Shown piece by piece: positions 54,615 through 63,838 of a stretch of DNA of 64,000 nt. The translations under genes were made by a program, and so were the position numbers. The stretch covers positions 62,001 to 126,000 of the forward strand of contig JAGUYK010000006.1 of NCBI GenBank assembly GCA_020061355.1, given 5' to 3'. Source of the DNA: Ignavibacteriales bacterium (GTDB taxonomy: Bacteria; Bacteroidota; Ignavibacteria; Ignavibacteriales; Melioribacteraceae). The notes beneath the pieces are model-generated. The model made no database searches, was not told the origin of the DNA, and worked only from the letters and a program-made list of their open reading frames with translations. How positions within the stretch are numbered: position 1 is the stretch's first letter; each line of letters begins with the position of its first letter.

Positions 54615-55244
54615 ATGAAAATAGTAAACGAAAATATCTTAGCATTTGAAAAACTTTATAGAACCAATTTATTCAATTCACTATCTGGATTTAAGAGCGC
54701 AAATTTAATCGGAACAATTTCCAAAGAAGGAAAAACTAATCTTGCGATTTTCAGTTCTGTGATTCACGTTGGTGCAAATCCACCCTTGATGGGATTATTA
54801 ATGCGTCCGGTTTCAGTAGAGAGGCACACTTACCACAACATAAAGGGAACATGCTTTTTCACCATTAACCAAATTCATAAAGATATATTTAAGCAAGCGC
54901 ACCAAACATCTGCCAGATATGATAAAGATGTTTCCGAGTTTGACGCTTGTGGCCTAACACCAGAATTTACTGAAATAGTGAAAGCGCCTTATGTAAAAGA
55001 ATCAAAAATAAAAATCGGACTTAAGTTTTTGGAAGAGCATGAGATAAAATCTAACGGGACAATCTTTATTGTTGGAGAAATTATTGAGGTTATTTTTCCG
55101 GATGAAGTAATTGCAAAAACGGGTTATGTTGATATTGAAAAAGCCGAAACAATTGTCATTAGCGGGTTAGACAGCTATCACGAGACAAAAAGAATTGCAA
55201 GATTATCTTATGCAAAACCCGGACTTGAACCGAAAGAAATATAG
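54615..55244 (+). CDS. Flavin reductase-like domain protein
   Basis: A 209-residue protein of the FMN-binding split-barrel flavin reductase family (SANLIGTISKEGKTNLAIFS, then NPPLMGLLMRPVSVERHTY). It may bind FMN or reduce free flavin. It lies 33 bases after the SDR and immediately before the TIGR03643 gene (stop and start adjacent). A link to photolyase cofactor supply is inference from context. Confidence 0.85.
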   Translation: MKIVNENILAFEKLYRTNLFNSLSGFKSANLIGTISKEGKTNLAIFSSVIHVGANPPLMGLLMRPVSVERHTYHNIKGTCFFTINQIHKDIFKQAHQTSARYDKDVSEFDACGLTPEFTEIVKAPYVKESKIKIGLKFLEEHEIKSNGTIFIVGEIIEVIFPDEVIAKTGYVDIEKAETIVISGLDSYHETKRIARLSYAKPGLEPKEI

Positions 55245-55487
55245 ATGAAAAATTTCTCTTTAAAAGATATATACCGAATAATTGAAATGGCATGGGAAGA
55301 CCGGACTCCTTTCGAAGCAATAGAACATCAATTTGGTTTGAAGGAAAATGAAGTGAGGGAAATTATGAGAAGAGAAATGAAGTTATCAAGCTTTAAAATG
55401 TGGCGTGAGCGAGTTAGCGGAAGAAAGACAAAACACCTTTTGATGCGTTCGAAAATAGTAAACAGATTTAAGAGCAAGAATCAATAA
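55245..55487 (+). CDS. TIGR03643 family small protein
   Basis: An 80-residue basic protein: IYRIIEMAWEDRTPFEAIE, then QFGLKENEVREIMRREMK and FKMWRERVSGRKTKH. This matches the TIGR03643 family, which is often found beside photolyase-related genes. The HTH-like helical region suggests nucleic-acid binding, unproven. It starts directly after the flavin reductase stop. Confidence 0.88.
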   Translation: MKNFSLKDIYRIIEMAWEDRTPFEAIEHQFGLKENEVREIMRREMKLSSFKMWRERVSGRKTKHLLMRSKIVNRFKSKNQ

Positions 55488-55490
55488 ATT

Positions 55491-56993
55491 CTAAATTGTT
55501 TTTAAGTAATTCTCAGCAGCAGTTAGCAAAGTATTTTTCCTTTCATCAGACATTTTATCAAATGTTTTTATCAGCATTCCCAATCTTGGATTTGAAAGGA
55601 AAAATTTTCTGTGCTTATCCATAAATCGCCAGAAGAGACCATCCCAGATTGACTGCCACTCACCTTTTTTATAATCGCTCATCTTCATTAAATAATTACT
55701 GCCGCTTATATAAGGTTTCGTTGCCATCAATCCGCCATCTGCAAATTGACTCATTCCATAAACATTTGGTACCATCACCCAATCATAAGCATCAATAAAT
55801 AATTCCATAAACCATCTGTAAACCTCATCTGGGTCAAACTCGCAAAGAACCATAAAATTTCCCAATACCATTAGTCTTTCTATGTGATGACAATAACCGG
55901 TTTGTAAAACTTTTTTAATTGTGATGTCGGGCGGTTCAATTCCGGTAGTTCCATTCCAGAAACTTTCCGGTATTTTTCTTTTGAAGCCCCAGTAGTTTTT
56001 TGTGCGCTGAATCGATCCCGAAGTTTCATACACACCTCGAATAAACTCACGCCAGCCGATTATCTGCCTAATAAATCCCTCAACAGAATTCAATGGGATT
56101 TTGTGCCTCTCAGAAAAATTAAGAGTTGTTTCTATGATATATGTGGGAGTAATCAATCCAACATTCAACATTGGTGTTAACACGCTGTGATGAAGAATAT
56201 GTTCTTCGGCTACAATAGCATCTTCGTAACTGCCAAATTCTGAAAATCTTTTTTCTAAAAAATCATTAAACCATTTTTTGCTTTCTTCGAAAGTGCCTGG
56301 ATAGATAAAATATTTATTTATCTCACCGTAGTTGTCAGAAAAATTTTCATTTACATACCTTATAGCTTCTTCGTAATATTTATTCGCAGAAGGAAAATTT
56401 ACTTCGGGCGGTTTCTTTGTCGTTGGGTATTTCAATCTGTTTTCAGTATCGTAAGTCCATTTGCCACCAAGTGGTGAGCCATCTTCATTTATTAATATTC
56501 CGAACTTCTTTCTTTGCTTTATGTAAAAATCTGTTTGTGAATATTTTTTCTTTCCGCTGAAGTATTCTTTCAACTCTTCTTTAGAGTTCAGAAAAGCTGG
56601 TGAAGGATATTCACGAAATGGTATTCCAAATTTATCAGCGGTTTGTTTAATCCTTTTTTCAAGCCAGTTATCAGCAACATCTGCAAAATGAATCTCTTCA
56701 AAACCTTTTTGCTGTAGATGTGGAATAAGTTTTCTTATGTCGGACAATTCATTTGTTGAATCAATATATATTACATTAAGTTTTCTTCTTTCAAGATAAT
56801 CTTGATAAAATTTCATTGAAGATCGATGAAAAACCAATTTCTGTTTGTGAAATTTGTATTGTGTGAAGAAAAGGTTTTCTTCAACTAAGTAGACAAATCT
56901 ATCTTTAGCTAATGAGGGGTGTTTTTCAAAAAGCTGATGAGGAAATATTAGACTAATTGATAATATCTTAACGGAATTAAGATTTTGCTCCAT
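55491..56993 (-). CDS. Photolyase/cryptochrome-related protein (FeS-BCP type without Fe-S cysteines)
   Basis: A 500-residue flavoprotein of the prokaryotic (6-4)-photolyase-related group. An N-terminal DUF523-like/Rossmann domain is followed by a FAD-binding domain with QIIGWREFIRGVY, HHIERLMVLGNFM, and YDWVMVPNVYGMSQFADGG. In PhrB-type members a Cys-rich segment follows the MSDY motif. Here the segment is MSDYKKGEWQSIWDGLFW and the whole protein has only two Cys, so it cannot bind the usual [4Fe-4S] cluster. Repair activity is not certain. It converges with the TIGR03643 gene. Confidence 0.87.
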   Translation of the reverse strand: MEQNLNSVKILSISLIFPHQLFEKHPSLAKDRFVYLVEENLFFTQYKFHKQKLVFHRSSMKFYQDYLERRKLNVIYIDSTNELSDIRKLIPHLQQKGFEEIHFADVADNWLEKRIKQTADKFGIPFREYPSPAFLNSKEELKEYFSGKKKYSQTDFYIKQRKKFGILINEDGSPLGGKWTYDTENRLKYPTTKKPPEVNFPSANKYYEEAIRYVNENFSDNYGEINKYFIYPGTFEESKKWFNDFLEKRFSEFGSYEDAIVAEEHILHHSVLTPMLNVGLITPTYIIETTLNFSERHKIPLNSVEGFIRQIIGWREFIRGVYETSGSIQRTKNYWGFKRKIPESFWNGTTGIEPPDITIKKVLQTGYCHHIERLMVLGNFMVLCEFDPDEVYRWFMELFIDAYDWVMVPNVYGMSQFADGGLMATKPYISGSNYLMKMSDYKKGEWQSIWDGLFWRFMDKHRKFFLSNPRLGMLIKTFDKMSDERKNTLLTAAENYLKTI

Positions 56994-57002
56994 AAACTTT
57001 TT

Positions 57003-57476
57003 TTATTCTTTTACACTATCAAATTTACCCCCTAATACTAAAGCTGCGGAAATAATCATTACATTCTTAATGATGTATTGTCCCTCCAGTGAAGGTGTAA
57101 AAATATTCCCATTCTGAAGCGTTACCTCAGGCAATAAAATCAATGGCATGAAAGTCCCAAACATTTGAAGGAAAAGTAATCCAATAGCAATTTTAGTGGT
57201 TCGGGCAAATAGAAATGTACCTCCAATAGCAACTTCCCACCAGCCAATGGTTATTAACCAAAATTCAGGACTACCAAAAGGCAGCCAAACCACAGTGGCT
57301 TTTAGTAAGCTCTCGGCTGAAGAAACGTCAAAAAGTTTCAAGATCCCAAACCAAATAAAAATAATTCCAAAAGAGATTCGAATTGCAGGAGTACTCCAGC
57401 GTCTCATCCATCTTGCAATTTGTTGGTCAATCTTTGTAATCTGGTTATTCAAAAAATTTTCTGGATTTTTAATCAT
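57003..57476 (-). CDS. DoxX-like membrane protein
   Basis: A 157-residue protein with four hydrophobic segments (IRISFGIIFIWFGILKLF, EFWLITIGWWEVAIGGTFLF), similar to DoxX/DUF417-type proteins. It shares one base with the upstream dps gene (stop/start overlap), so it is coupled to it, and it ends 9 bases before the photolyase gene on the same strand. Perhaps linked to oxidative stress through Dps. Confidence 0.72.
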   Translation of the reverse strand: MIKNPENFLNNQITKIDQQIARWMRRWSTPAIRISFGIIFIWFGILKLFDVSSAESLLKATVVWLPFGSPEFWLITIGWWEVAIGGTFLFARTTKIAIGLLFLQMFGTFMPLILLPEVTLQNGNIFTPSLEGQYIIKNVMIISAALVLGGKFDSVKE

Positions 57477-57955
57477 TACTCTTTATTAGCAAAAGCCGAA
57501 TACATCCAAACCAATTTTTCCTGTGCCCGAATGTAATCACTCATCAGAGCATTGGTTCCTTCATCGTTTATCTCTGCCGATAATGCAAGAAGTTCTCTTT
57601 GGAGTGTTATGATAGTTTTAAAGGAACTTATAATTTCACTAACCGCTTTCATTCCGTCAGAAACCTCTTTGCTTTCAACAATTGCAGATGCTGTTTTATA
57701 GTCGGAATATCTATGGTTTGGTGAGTGTCCAAGCGTTAAAATTCTTTCTGCAACTTCATCGATTTTAATAAACAAGTCATTGTACAGTTCCTCAAATTTT
57801 AGATGAAGCTCAAAGAATTTTTCACCCTTAATGTTCCAATGATAACCGCGCGCATTCTGATAAAAGATCGAATAGTTCGCGAGCAGCGTGTTTAATTTAT
57901 CAGCCAATTCTGCTGATTTATTAAAATCAAGTCCGATAGAATTCAGAGTTTTCAT
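57476..57955 (-). CDS. dps: Dps family DNA-protecting ferritin-like protein
   Basis: A 159-residue Dps. The intersubunit ferroxidase ligands follow the Dps spacing: His39, His51, Asp66 and Glu70 (NARGYHWNIKG, ELHLKFEEL, KIDEVAERIL). It stores iron and shields DNA from peroxide. It overlaps the DoxX-like gene by one base. Confidence 0.92.
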   Translation of the reverse strand: MKTLNSIGLDFNKSAELADKLNTLLANYSIFYQNARGYHWNIKGEKFFELHLKFEELYNDLFIKIDEVAERILTLGHSPNHRYSDYKTASAIVESKEVSDGMKAVSEIISSFKTIITLQRELLALSAEINDEGTNALMSDYIRAQEKLVWMYSAFANKE

Positions 57956-58128
57956 TTATTAATCCTTATTTATAGTTTTATTCTTTTTATGATTTGTTTT
58001 TAATCCTACCTTTAAAACAATCCTATTTACACAAAAATTCCGTTTCTCCCATTCAGGACAATTATCTTGGAATTTTGCTCCAAATAACTACAGTTTCAAA
58101 CCCGGCGCTAAGTGGGCGTAACAAATCT

Positions 58129-58491
58129 TTAGGCTAATATTAAAATCAAAGAAAGCACTAAAAAAGCAAAAGCAGGTAGTGATTTAATAAGTGCATCCTT
58201 TAACTTAATGTGCATAACGATGGCCCCCAACATTAAAACCGCCATACCAATTGCTGTCGGTTTTATTAAAACAGGCAGAAATATTCCCGCGAATAAAAGT
58301 GAAGCAAGCGTTAGTTTTAAAAACCCAATTAACTTCATAAACCAAAGAGGCAAGCCGTAAGCTTCAAATTCTTCTTTCATACTTTTCGCAGTCCCACCAC
58401 GCCAGCTAGTTGGCTTTCCAAAGCGCAATATCCAAACATTAAAAATTGAGACGGCTATAATTATTTGAATAGCTATTTTAATCCATTCCAT
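58129..58491 (-). CDS. DoxX-like membrane protein
   Basis: A 120-residue protein starting at 58491 (MEWIKIA), where aaaggaat is upstream; the longer frame has 16 extra codons without support. Four hydrophobic segments and the RFGKPTSWRGG motif are typical of a DoxX-like subfamily common in Bacteroidota. Function unknown. Confidence 0.7.
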   Translation of the reverse strand: MEWIKIAIQIIIAVSIFNVWILRFGKPTSWRGGTAKSMKEEFEAYGLPLWFMKLIGFLKLTLASLLFAGIFLPVLIKPTAIGMAVLMLGAIVMHIKLKDALIKSLPAFAFLVLSLILILA

Positions 58492-58550
58492 TTTGTTATT
58501 CCTTTTATTTGTAAAAAAAATTATTTCATTTATTGACAAACCAATCCAAC

Positions 58551-58889
58551 CTATTTAGTAATTAAGAAGACATATAAATTTAATACCATAAAGAACAAAG
58601 AAGGCAAAGTCAGCCAAAAGCCATCTTTTATTTTAAGTCTCACCCCAAAACCCAACAGCATCAACAAAGCTAATCCGCCAGAAGAAATTAGCAGGATAAA
58701 ACTAAATTTAAGACCAACCAGCATACCGAGTCCTCCTAGAAGTTCTAAGATTCCGGTTAACGTTGCAAACTTTTCCAACCCAAAACGCTTAAATTCATTT
58801 CGCATCTGAGAAGATACAAGCAAAAGACAGCCGTAAATAATAAATGAAACGCCCGAAAATAAAACCAGTAGTATATAAAGTGCGTTCAT
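58551..58889 (-). CDS. DoxX-like membrane protein
   Basis: A 112-residue four-helix membrane protein (GVSFIIYGCLLL, LTGILELLGGLGMLVGL) of the DoxX-like group. It overlaps the DUF429 gene start by four bases (58886-58889), so translational coupling is likely. Third DoxX-like gene within 2 kb. Confidence 0.72.
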   Translation of the reverse strand: MNALYILLVLFSGVSFIIYGCLLLVSSQMRNEFKRFGLEKFATLTGILELLGGLGMLVGLKFSFILLISSGGLALLMLLGFGVRLKIKDGFWLTLPSLFFMVLNLYVFLITK

Positions 58890-59506
58890 AAAAATATTTT
58901 CCTTGGAAGCGCTATTGTTCCCAAACCGTCATCGCCACCAACTTCGCATCCGAGACCATTTACAAATTCATAAACCGTAATTGCCGCAACCGAAGCATCC
59001 AGCATATCTTTTACTCCGTCTGTAAAATTGTTCAAACATAATTCATAAGCAAGATTTTCTTTCTCTATCATTTTGTATGAGGCTGATGGAAAAACTTCAT
59101 ATACATATGGGAATTCTTTAAGTGCCGAGAAAATATTATAACCGAGCTTCATCCATTCCGGAGATTCTGCGAGTGTCTTAGTCCATTGCGGATTTGCTAT
59201 GTTATATGACTTAATTATTACTTCGCATTCTCTGCCAACGCTTTGTTTGGTTTTTTCAATCCAAAGATTTTTTTCCTTATCAAAATATCTTGTTCGGAGT
59301 TTTTTGATTGGCATTCTTGGCGCATCAATTCCAATTGCGATTATATCTGTTTGATCATTTATAAGTTCTTTAAAGAGGTTTTGAAATGATTGAGGAATTT
59401 TTTCCTTTATCCATCCGCTAGTCACATACTTTTTGTTTTGATCAATGATGTAATAACAACAGCCGCGGCTTATCTGAACATCAATACCGGCATGGAGCTT
59501 AATCAT
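58886..59506 (-). CDS. DUF429 family protein
   Basis: A 206-residue protein with the RNase-H-like DUF429 pattern: an N-terminal GIDVQISRGC segment, IIAIGIDAPRMP with the conserved Asp, EVFPSASYKM, and a C-terminal DMLDASVAAITVYEF. Activity is unknown. Overlaps lactate dehydrogenase by four bases. Confidence 0.82.
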   Translation of the reverse strand: MIKLHAGIDVQISRGCCYYIIDQNKKYVTSGWIKEKIPQSFQNLFKELINDQTDIIAIGIDAPRMPIKKLRTRYFDKEKNLWIEKTKQSVGRECEVIIKSYNIANPQWTKTLAESPEWMKLGYNIFSALKEFPYVYEVFPSASYKMIEKENLAYELCLNNFTDGVKDMLDASVAAITVYEFVNGLGCEVGGDDGLGTIALPRKIFL

Positions 59507-60447
59507 TTGTTTTCGTATTCATCTATTTTTTCTTTGATTATCTCGGCGCTTTTCTTAAGAAGCATTTTTTCCTTAACGCTCAAGCGGATTGGGAGAACGC
59601 CAAGGTCGCCATCGCCGCCAATTAAGTGCGGAAGCGAAAGAGTAACATTCTTTATTCCGTCAACATCCTCTTTTAGTGTGCTGACAGTAAGAACAGCGCG
59701 GTTATCTCTATTAATTACTTCAACAAGTTTTGCAACTGCACCTGCAATTCCATAGTAAGTTGAACCTTTTCCTTCAATTATCTTGTAAGCAGCATTGCGA
59801 ACGCCATCATCAATTTTGTTTTTTATTTCTTCATTGAACTCAATGTTTCTGTGTGCGATAAAATCTTCCAGGGGTACACCGCCAATATCAATATTAGACC
59901 AGCAAAGAACTTCGGAGTCTCCGTGCTCGCCGATTACATAAGCGTGAACATTTTGCGGATCAACTCCAATATAACTACCAAGCAAAGACCTGAAGCGCGC
60001 TGTGTCGAGTGTTGTTCCGCTGCCGATAATTTTACTTGACGGAATTCCAAACTCCTTTGCAATGTTAATACAAATGTGAGTTATTACATCAACCGGATTT
60101 GTTGCAACAAGAAAAATTACATTCGGATTTACAGCGATAGTTTTGGAAATAATATCTCTCATAATTGCGGCATTCTTTTCCATCAGCATTAACCTTGTTT
60201 CGCCTGGCTTTTGACTGGCACCGGCTGCAATCACAACAATTTTTGCATCTTTCAGGTCCTGATAACTTCCAGCGTAAATATCTGTTGCAGCTACAAAAGG
60301 AAAGGCGTGCATTATATCCTGCGCTTCTGCAATAGCGCGTTTTTCATTCGCATCAATAAGCACAATATCACTTGCTGCTTTACGCATCATAATTGCATAC
60401 GCAGATGTTGCACCAACCATTCCGCTTCCGATTATTACAACTTTCAT
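59503..60447 (-). CDS. ldh: L-lactate dehydrogenase
   Basis: A 314-residue NAD-dependent 2-hydroxyacid dehydrogenase of the LDH/MDH family. The NAD loop GSGMVGATSAY is at residues 7-17, Arg85 is in QKPGETR, and the catalytic His175 is in GEHGDSE. Position 79, which selects the substrate, is Gln (GASQKPGE) as in lactate dehydrogenase; malate enzymes have Arg. It converts pyruvate and L-lactate. Flanked by DUF429 and an AbgT transporter. Confidence 0.92.
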   Translation of the reverse strand: MKVVIIGSGMVGATSAYAIMMRKAASDIVLIDANEKRAIAEAQDIMHAFPFVAATDIYAGSYQDLKDAKIVVIAAGASQKPGETRLMLMEKNAAIMRDIISKTIAVNPNVIFLVATNPVDVITHICINIAKEFGIPSSKIIGSGTTLDTARFRSLLGSYIGVDPQNVHAYVIGEHGDSEVLCWSNIDIGGVPLEDFIAHRNIEFNEEIKNKIDDGVRNAAYKIIEGKGSTYYGIAGAVAKLVEVINRDNRAVLTVSTLKEDVDGIKNVTLSLPHLIGGDGDLGVLPIRLSVKEKMLLKKSAEIIKEKIDEYENK

Positions 60448-60477
60448 TTTTAATTCCTTCCTGATAAATTCTTTCTT

Positions 60478-62043
60478 TTATTGAATAAAGAGTTCTGCAC
60501 CCGGACCAAGCGGCAATCCCAAAACAAACCAGACGATGAAAAGCAGAGTCCACACAATAAAAAATGAAAATGTATAAGGAAGCATTGTTGCTATCAGCGT
60601 TCCAATTCCTGCTTTCTCATCGTACTTATTAATGAATGCGATGATCAATGCAAAGTAGGACATCATCGGTGCAATGATATTCGTAACGCTGTCACCAACT
60701 CTGTATGCAGCTTGCACAAGTTCCGGTGAATAACCAAGCAGCATAAACATTGGAACAAAGATAGGCGCCATGATCGCCCACTTTGCAGATGCACTTCCGA
60801 TAAATAAGTTTAACACCGACGTGATAATTACAAATAGAATTAATAACGGAATGTGTCCGAGTCCCGAAGCTTTCAATGCAAGCGCACCTTCAACAGCAAC
60901 AATCTGACCGAGGTTTGTCCAGTTAAAAAATGCAACGAATTGAGCTGCAAAGAAAACAAGAACAATATAGGAGCCGAGCGTTTCCATGGATTTGCTCATT
61001 CCCTTGATAACATCATTATCGGATTTAATAGTTTTTGCTCCGATGCCATACGCTAATCCGGCAACAAGACCGCCAAGAAAAATGAAGGCAACTATTCCAC
61101 TTAAGAACGGGGATTTTAATATACTTCCGGTTTGAGGATCACGAAGGAATCCGTTCTCCGGAACTATTCCTAATAAAATAACAATTACAAAAAGAAGAAC
61201 CGCAACAGATGAATAGACTAATCCTTTTTTCTCATCTTTAGTAAGTGGTTTAATTTCTTCTGCTTTAACACTCCCTTTATATTCACCGAGTCGGGGAATA
61301 ACAATTTTTTCGGTTATCCATGTACCGACTGTAGATATAAAAAAGGTTGAAACAAAGAGGAAATAATAATTTGCAGCAGCGTTTACTTCATAAGATCTAT
61401 CTATTATATGAGCGGCCTCCTGAGTTAACCCCGCTAATAACGGATCTATTGTGCCGAGCAGGAGGTTCGCACTATAGCCGCCTGACACCCCGGCAAAAGC
61501 AGCTGCTAATCCGGCGATGGGGTGTCTTCCGACAGCAAGGAAAATCATTGCCGATAACGGAACGAGAAGCACGTAACCGATTTCGCTTGCAGTGTTCGAT
61601 AATATACCGGCAAACACAACTACAAATGTTAAAAGTTTCTTTGGTGCTTTAATTACAATTAAGCGGAGTGCCGTACCAATCAATCCGCTATGTTCTGCAA
61701 CTGCAATTCCAAGAAGTGAAACAAGAACGGTTCCTAACGGCGCAAATGATGTAAAGTTTGTTATCAGATTTGTTATTATGCGATGTAATCCCTCAATGGA
61801 TAAAAGGCTTACCGGACGAATTTCCTTATTTGATCCGGGGAGAATAACAGAAAAATCAAATTGAGATACAACCCATGAAAGAATAATTACTCCAACCGCA
61901 AAGAGGGCAAAAAGTGTGGTGGGATTCGGAAGCTTATTTCCAACTTTTTCGATTTTACCGAGAAACGATTCCATAAAATTTTTCTTCACCGGGTGCCTCG
62001 TTTCGATTTGTTGATTAATTAATTCTCTTTGAAAGTTTTTCAT
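60478..62043 (-). CDS. AbgT family transporter
   Basis: A 521-residue membrane transporter with about 12 spans and AbgT motifs ([76 protein letters not shown]). AbgT proteins import p-aminobenzoyl-glutamate or pump sulfonamides out by proton antiport. The start is uncertain: the family normally begins near [15 protein letters not shown] (61974), while the longer frame overlaps the channel gene by 29 bases. Confidence 0.88.
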   Translation of the reverse strand: MKNFQRELINQQIETRHPVKKNFMESFLGKIEKVGNKLPNPTTLFALFAVGVIILSWVVSQFDFSVILPGSNKEIRPVSLLSIEGLHRIITNLITNFTSFAPLGTVLVSLLGIAVAEHSGLIGTALRLIVIKAPKKLLTFVVVFAGILSNTASEIGYVLLVPLSAMIFLAVGRHPIAGLAAAFAGVSGGYSANLLLGTIDPLLAGLTQEAAHIIDRSYEVNAAANYYFLFVSTFFISTVGTWITEKIVIPRLGEYKGSVKAEEIKPLTKDEKKGLVYSSVAVLLFVIVILLGIVPENGFLRDPQTGSILKSPFLSGIVAFIFLGGLVAGLAYGIGAKTIKSDNDVIKGMSKSMETLGSYIVLVFFAAQFVAFFNWTNLGQIVAVEGALALKASGLGHIPLLILFVIITSVLNLFIGSASAKWAIMAPIFVPMFMLLGYSPELVQAAYRVGDSVTNIIAPMMSYFALIIAFINKYDEKAGIGTLIATMLPYTFSFFIVWTLLFIVWFVLGLPLGPGAELFIQ

Positions 62044-62827
62044 CCACTCTGAGTATCTGTTCCTTCAAAAGTCTGATATCGTTTCGTAATTCTTCGTTCT
62101 CATCCTGAATGAGTGTTTCAATCTTATCAGCATTCTCGGTCGAAATTTTTTGCTGAACCTCGCTCATTGTATTAACCACTATTGCAATAAAAATGTTCAG
62201 AGTTGTATAAGATGCAAGGAGTATAAAAAGAATAAAGTAAATATTCGCAAGCGGATATTTTTCCATAACGGCTCTGGAAATTTCTGCCCATCCTTCGAGT
62301 GTCATAATCTGGAAAAGAGAAAACATCGATGCGCCAAGTGTTCCAAACCACGCCGGAAACTCTGCGCTGAAAAGCTTTGTGCCGATTACTGCAAAGACAT
62401 AAAACACCAATGCAAGCAGAACAAATATCCATAAGAGACTGGGCAGCGAATGGAAAAGTGATTCAACAATGAATCGAAGCTTTGGAACATTTTTGATAAG
62501 CCGGAGGGATCTGAAGATCCTTAAGGATCTTAGTACTGCCAGAGCGCCCGATGCCGGAAGAAGAGCAATTGCAACAATGGTGAAATCAAATATATTCCAG
62601 CCGCTTCTAAAAAATGATAACCGATAAGCATAAAGCTTAAGTCCGATTTCAACAACAAATATTGCTAATATTATCCTATCAATTAAGAGAAGAGTGCTTC
62701 CGAAAGAGGTCATAATTTGATCTGAAGTTTCAAGTCCGATCGTGATCGAGTTAAATATAATAAGCCCGATTATGAAATTTTGAAACCGGGCACTTTCGCT
62801 AAATACTTTTATTTTTTCTCTGATCAT
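62015..62827 (-). CDS. Voltage-gated sodium-type channel (NaChBac-like)
   Basis: A 270-residue six-segment channel. S4 has Arg at every third position (R100, R103, R106, R109 in [14 protein letters not shown]). The selectivity filter is TLEGWAE (176-182), close to TLESWAS of NaChBac with the sodium-type Glu. The C-terminus after about residue 230 is a polar coiled coil that assembles the tetramer. I chose the ATG at 62827; the frame can extend 33 residues upstream into the SDR gene, but homologues start near MREK. Confidence 0.88.
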   Translation of the reverse strand: MIREKIKVFSESARFQNFIIGLIIFNSITIGLETSDQIMTSFGSTLLLIDRIILAIFVVEIGLKLYAYRLSFFRSGWNIFDFTIVAIALLPASGALAVLRSLRIFRSLRLIKNVPKLRFIVESLFHSLPSLLWIFVLLALVFYVFAVIGTKLFSAEFPAWFGTLGASMFSLFQIMTLEGWAEISRAVMEKYPLANIYFILFILLASYTTLNIFIAIVVNTMSEVQQKISTENADKIETLIQDENEELRNDIRLLKEQILRVDEKLSKRIN

Positions 62828-62889
62828 AAATTCTTTTTGTTCTAATTTAGAAAAAGATGAGAATTCTCGAACTCCGTTATGATGGATTT

Positions 62890-63726
62890 TCAGATTCTTG
62901 CCAGAAATTCTTCGCATTTGTCCCATAACTTCTTTTCATCAGCAGGATTGAAAAATTTACATTTCTCTTCTATTCTATCTTTGAAAAATCCTCCGTTGTT
63001 ACCCAGAATTTTCTCGGTTGAAGCGAGCCATACAATTGTATCTGCTCCATGCTGAATTGTTCTTCCTTCAATTAAACCGAATAACTTGAGAAGAAGTTTA
63101 CCTACAATATTCTGATTCCTAAAAAGATCAGTTGATGGAATAAATCCCGGAGTCATTGAATAAACTGAAACACCATCCTTTTCAAGCCGCCGCGCCCACT
63201 CACGCGTAAGCATTCTGTTGGCTTGTTTGGTCTTTTTGTACGCAAGTGTTCCACTGTATTTTCTTTTATCAAAATTAATATCATCAATTCTAAGTCCGCC
63301 CGCAAAGTGCGATGCAACATTAATAATTCTTGATGGTGTTCCGTTTTTTATATGTTCAAGAAGTAGTTTTGTAAGAAGCTGATGACCGATTACATTAACT
63401 GCAAAAGTCCTTTCGGCTCCGAACCCGCCGATTTCCTTCTTATCAGACCATAACCCGGCGTTATTAATTAGAATATCAAGTTTATTCTCGTCTTTTTTAA
63501 ATGAATCGACAAAATTCCTGATCGATTCGGGTGAAGACAGGTCGAGTTCTTTAACAAATAAATTTTCGTTCCCGGTTTCTCTTACGATTTCCTCTCTGGC
63601 ATCATTCGCAGATTTCACCGAGCGGCAGGCCATATAAATCTTTGCACCGGACTTAGCAAGTTCTTTAGCAGCTTCCCTGCCAATACCGCGGTTGGCACCC
63701 GTAATTATAATAATCTTATCCTTCAT
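62890..63726 (-). CDS. SDR family oxidoreductase, retinol-dehydrogenase-like
   Basis: A 278-residue short-chain dehydrogenase. The cofactor loop TGANRGIGREAAKEL is at residues 8-22, NNAG is present, the catalytic Ser lies in NVASHFAGG, and YxxxK is present as YKKTK. Substrate not predictable; similar to the retinol dehydrogenase 11-14 group. It is the first gene of the run that includes the channel and transporter. Confidence 0.87.
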   Translation of the reverse strand: MKDKIIIITGANRGIGREAAKELAKSGAKIYMACRSVKSANDAREEIVRETGNENLFVKELDLSSPESIRNFVDSFKKDENKLDILINNAGLWSDKKEIGGFGAERTFAVNVIGHQLLTKLLLEHIKNGTPSRIINVASHFAGGLRIDDINFDKRKYSGTLAYKKTKQANRMLTREWARRLEKDGVSVYSMTPGFIPSTDLFRNQNIVGKLLLKLFGLIEGRTIQHGADTIVWLASTEKILGNNGGFFKDRIEEKCKFFNPADEKKLWDKCEEFLARI

Positions 63727-63838
63727 TTTTCCTTTTCAACTTTTGAAATGTCTAACAAAAGCTGCAATTAAAACGTTCATTATTTCAGAGTGAAAAAAAT
63801 TTCGAAATGTTCGTCCACCCGATCAATTGCGATTTTAA
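63727..63838. other. Short gap before antiporter gene
   Basis: 112 bases with no supported gene. It must hold the start signals of the minus-strand SDR gene. Confidence 0.4.
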
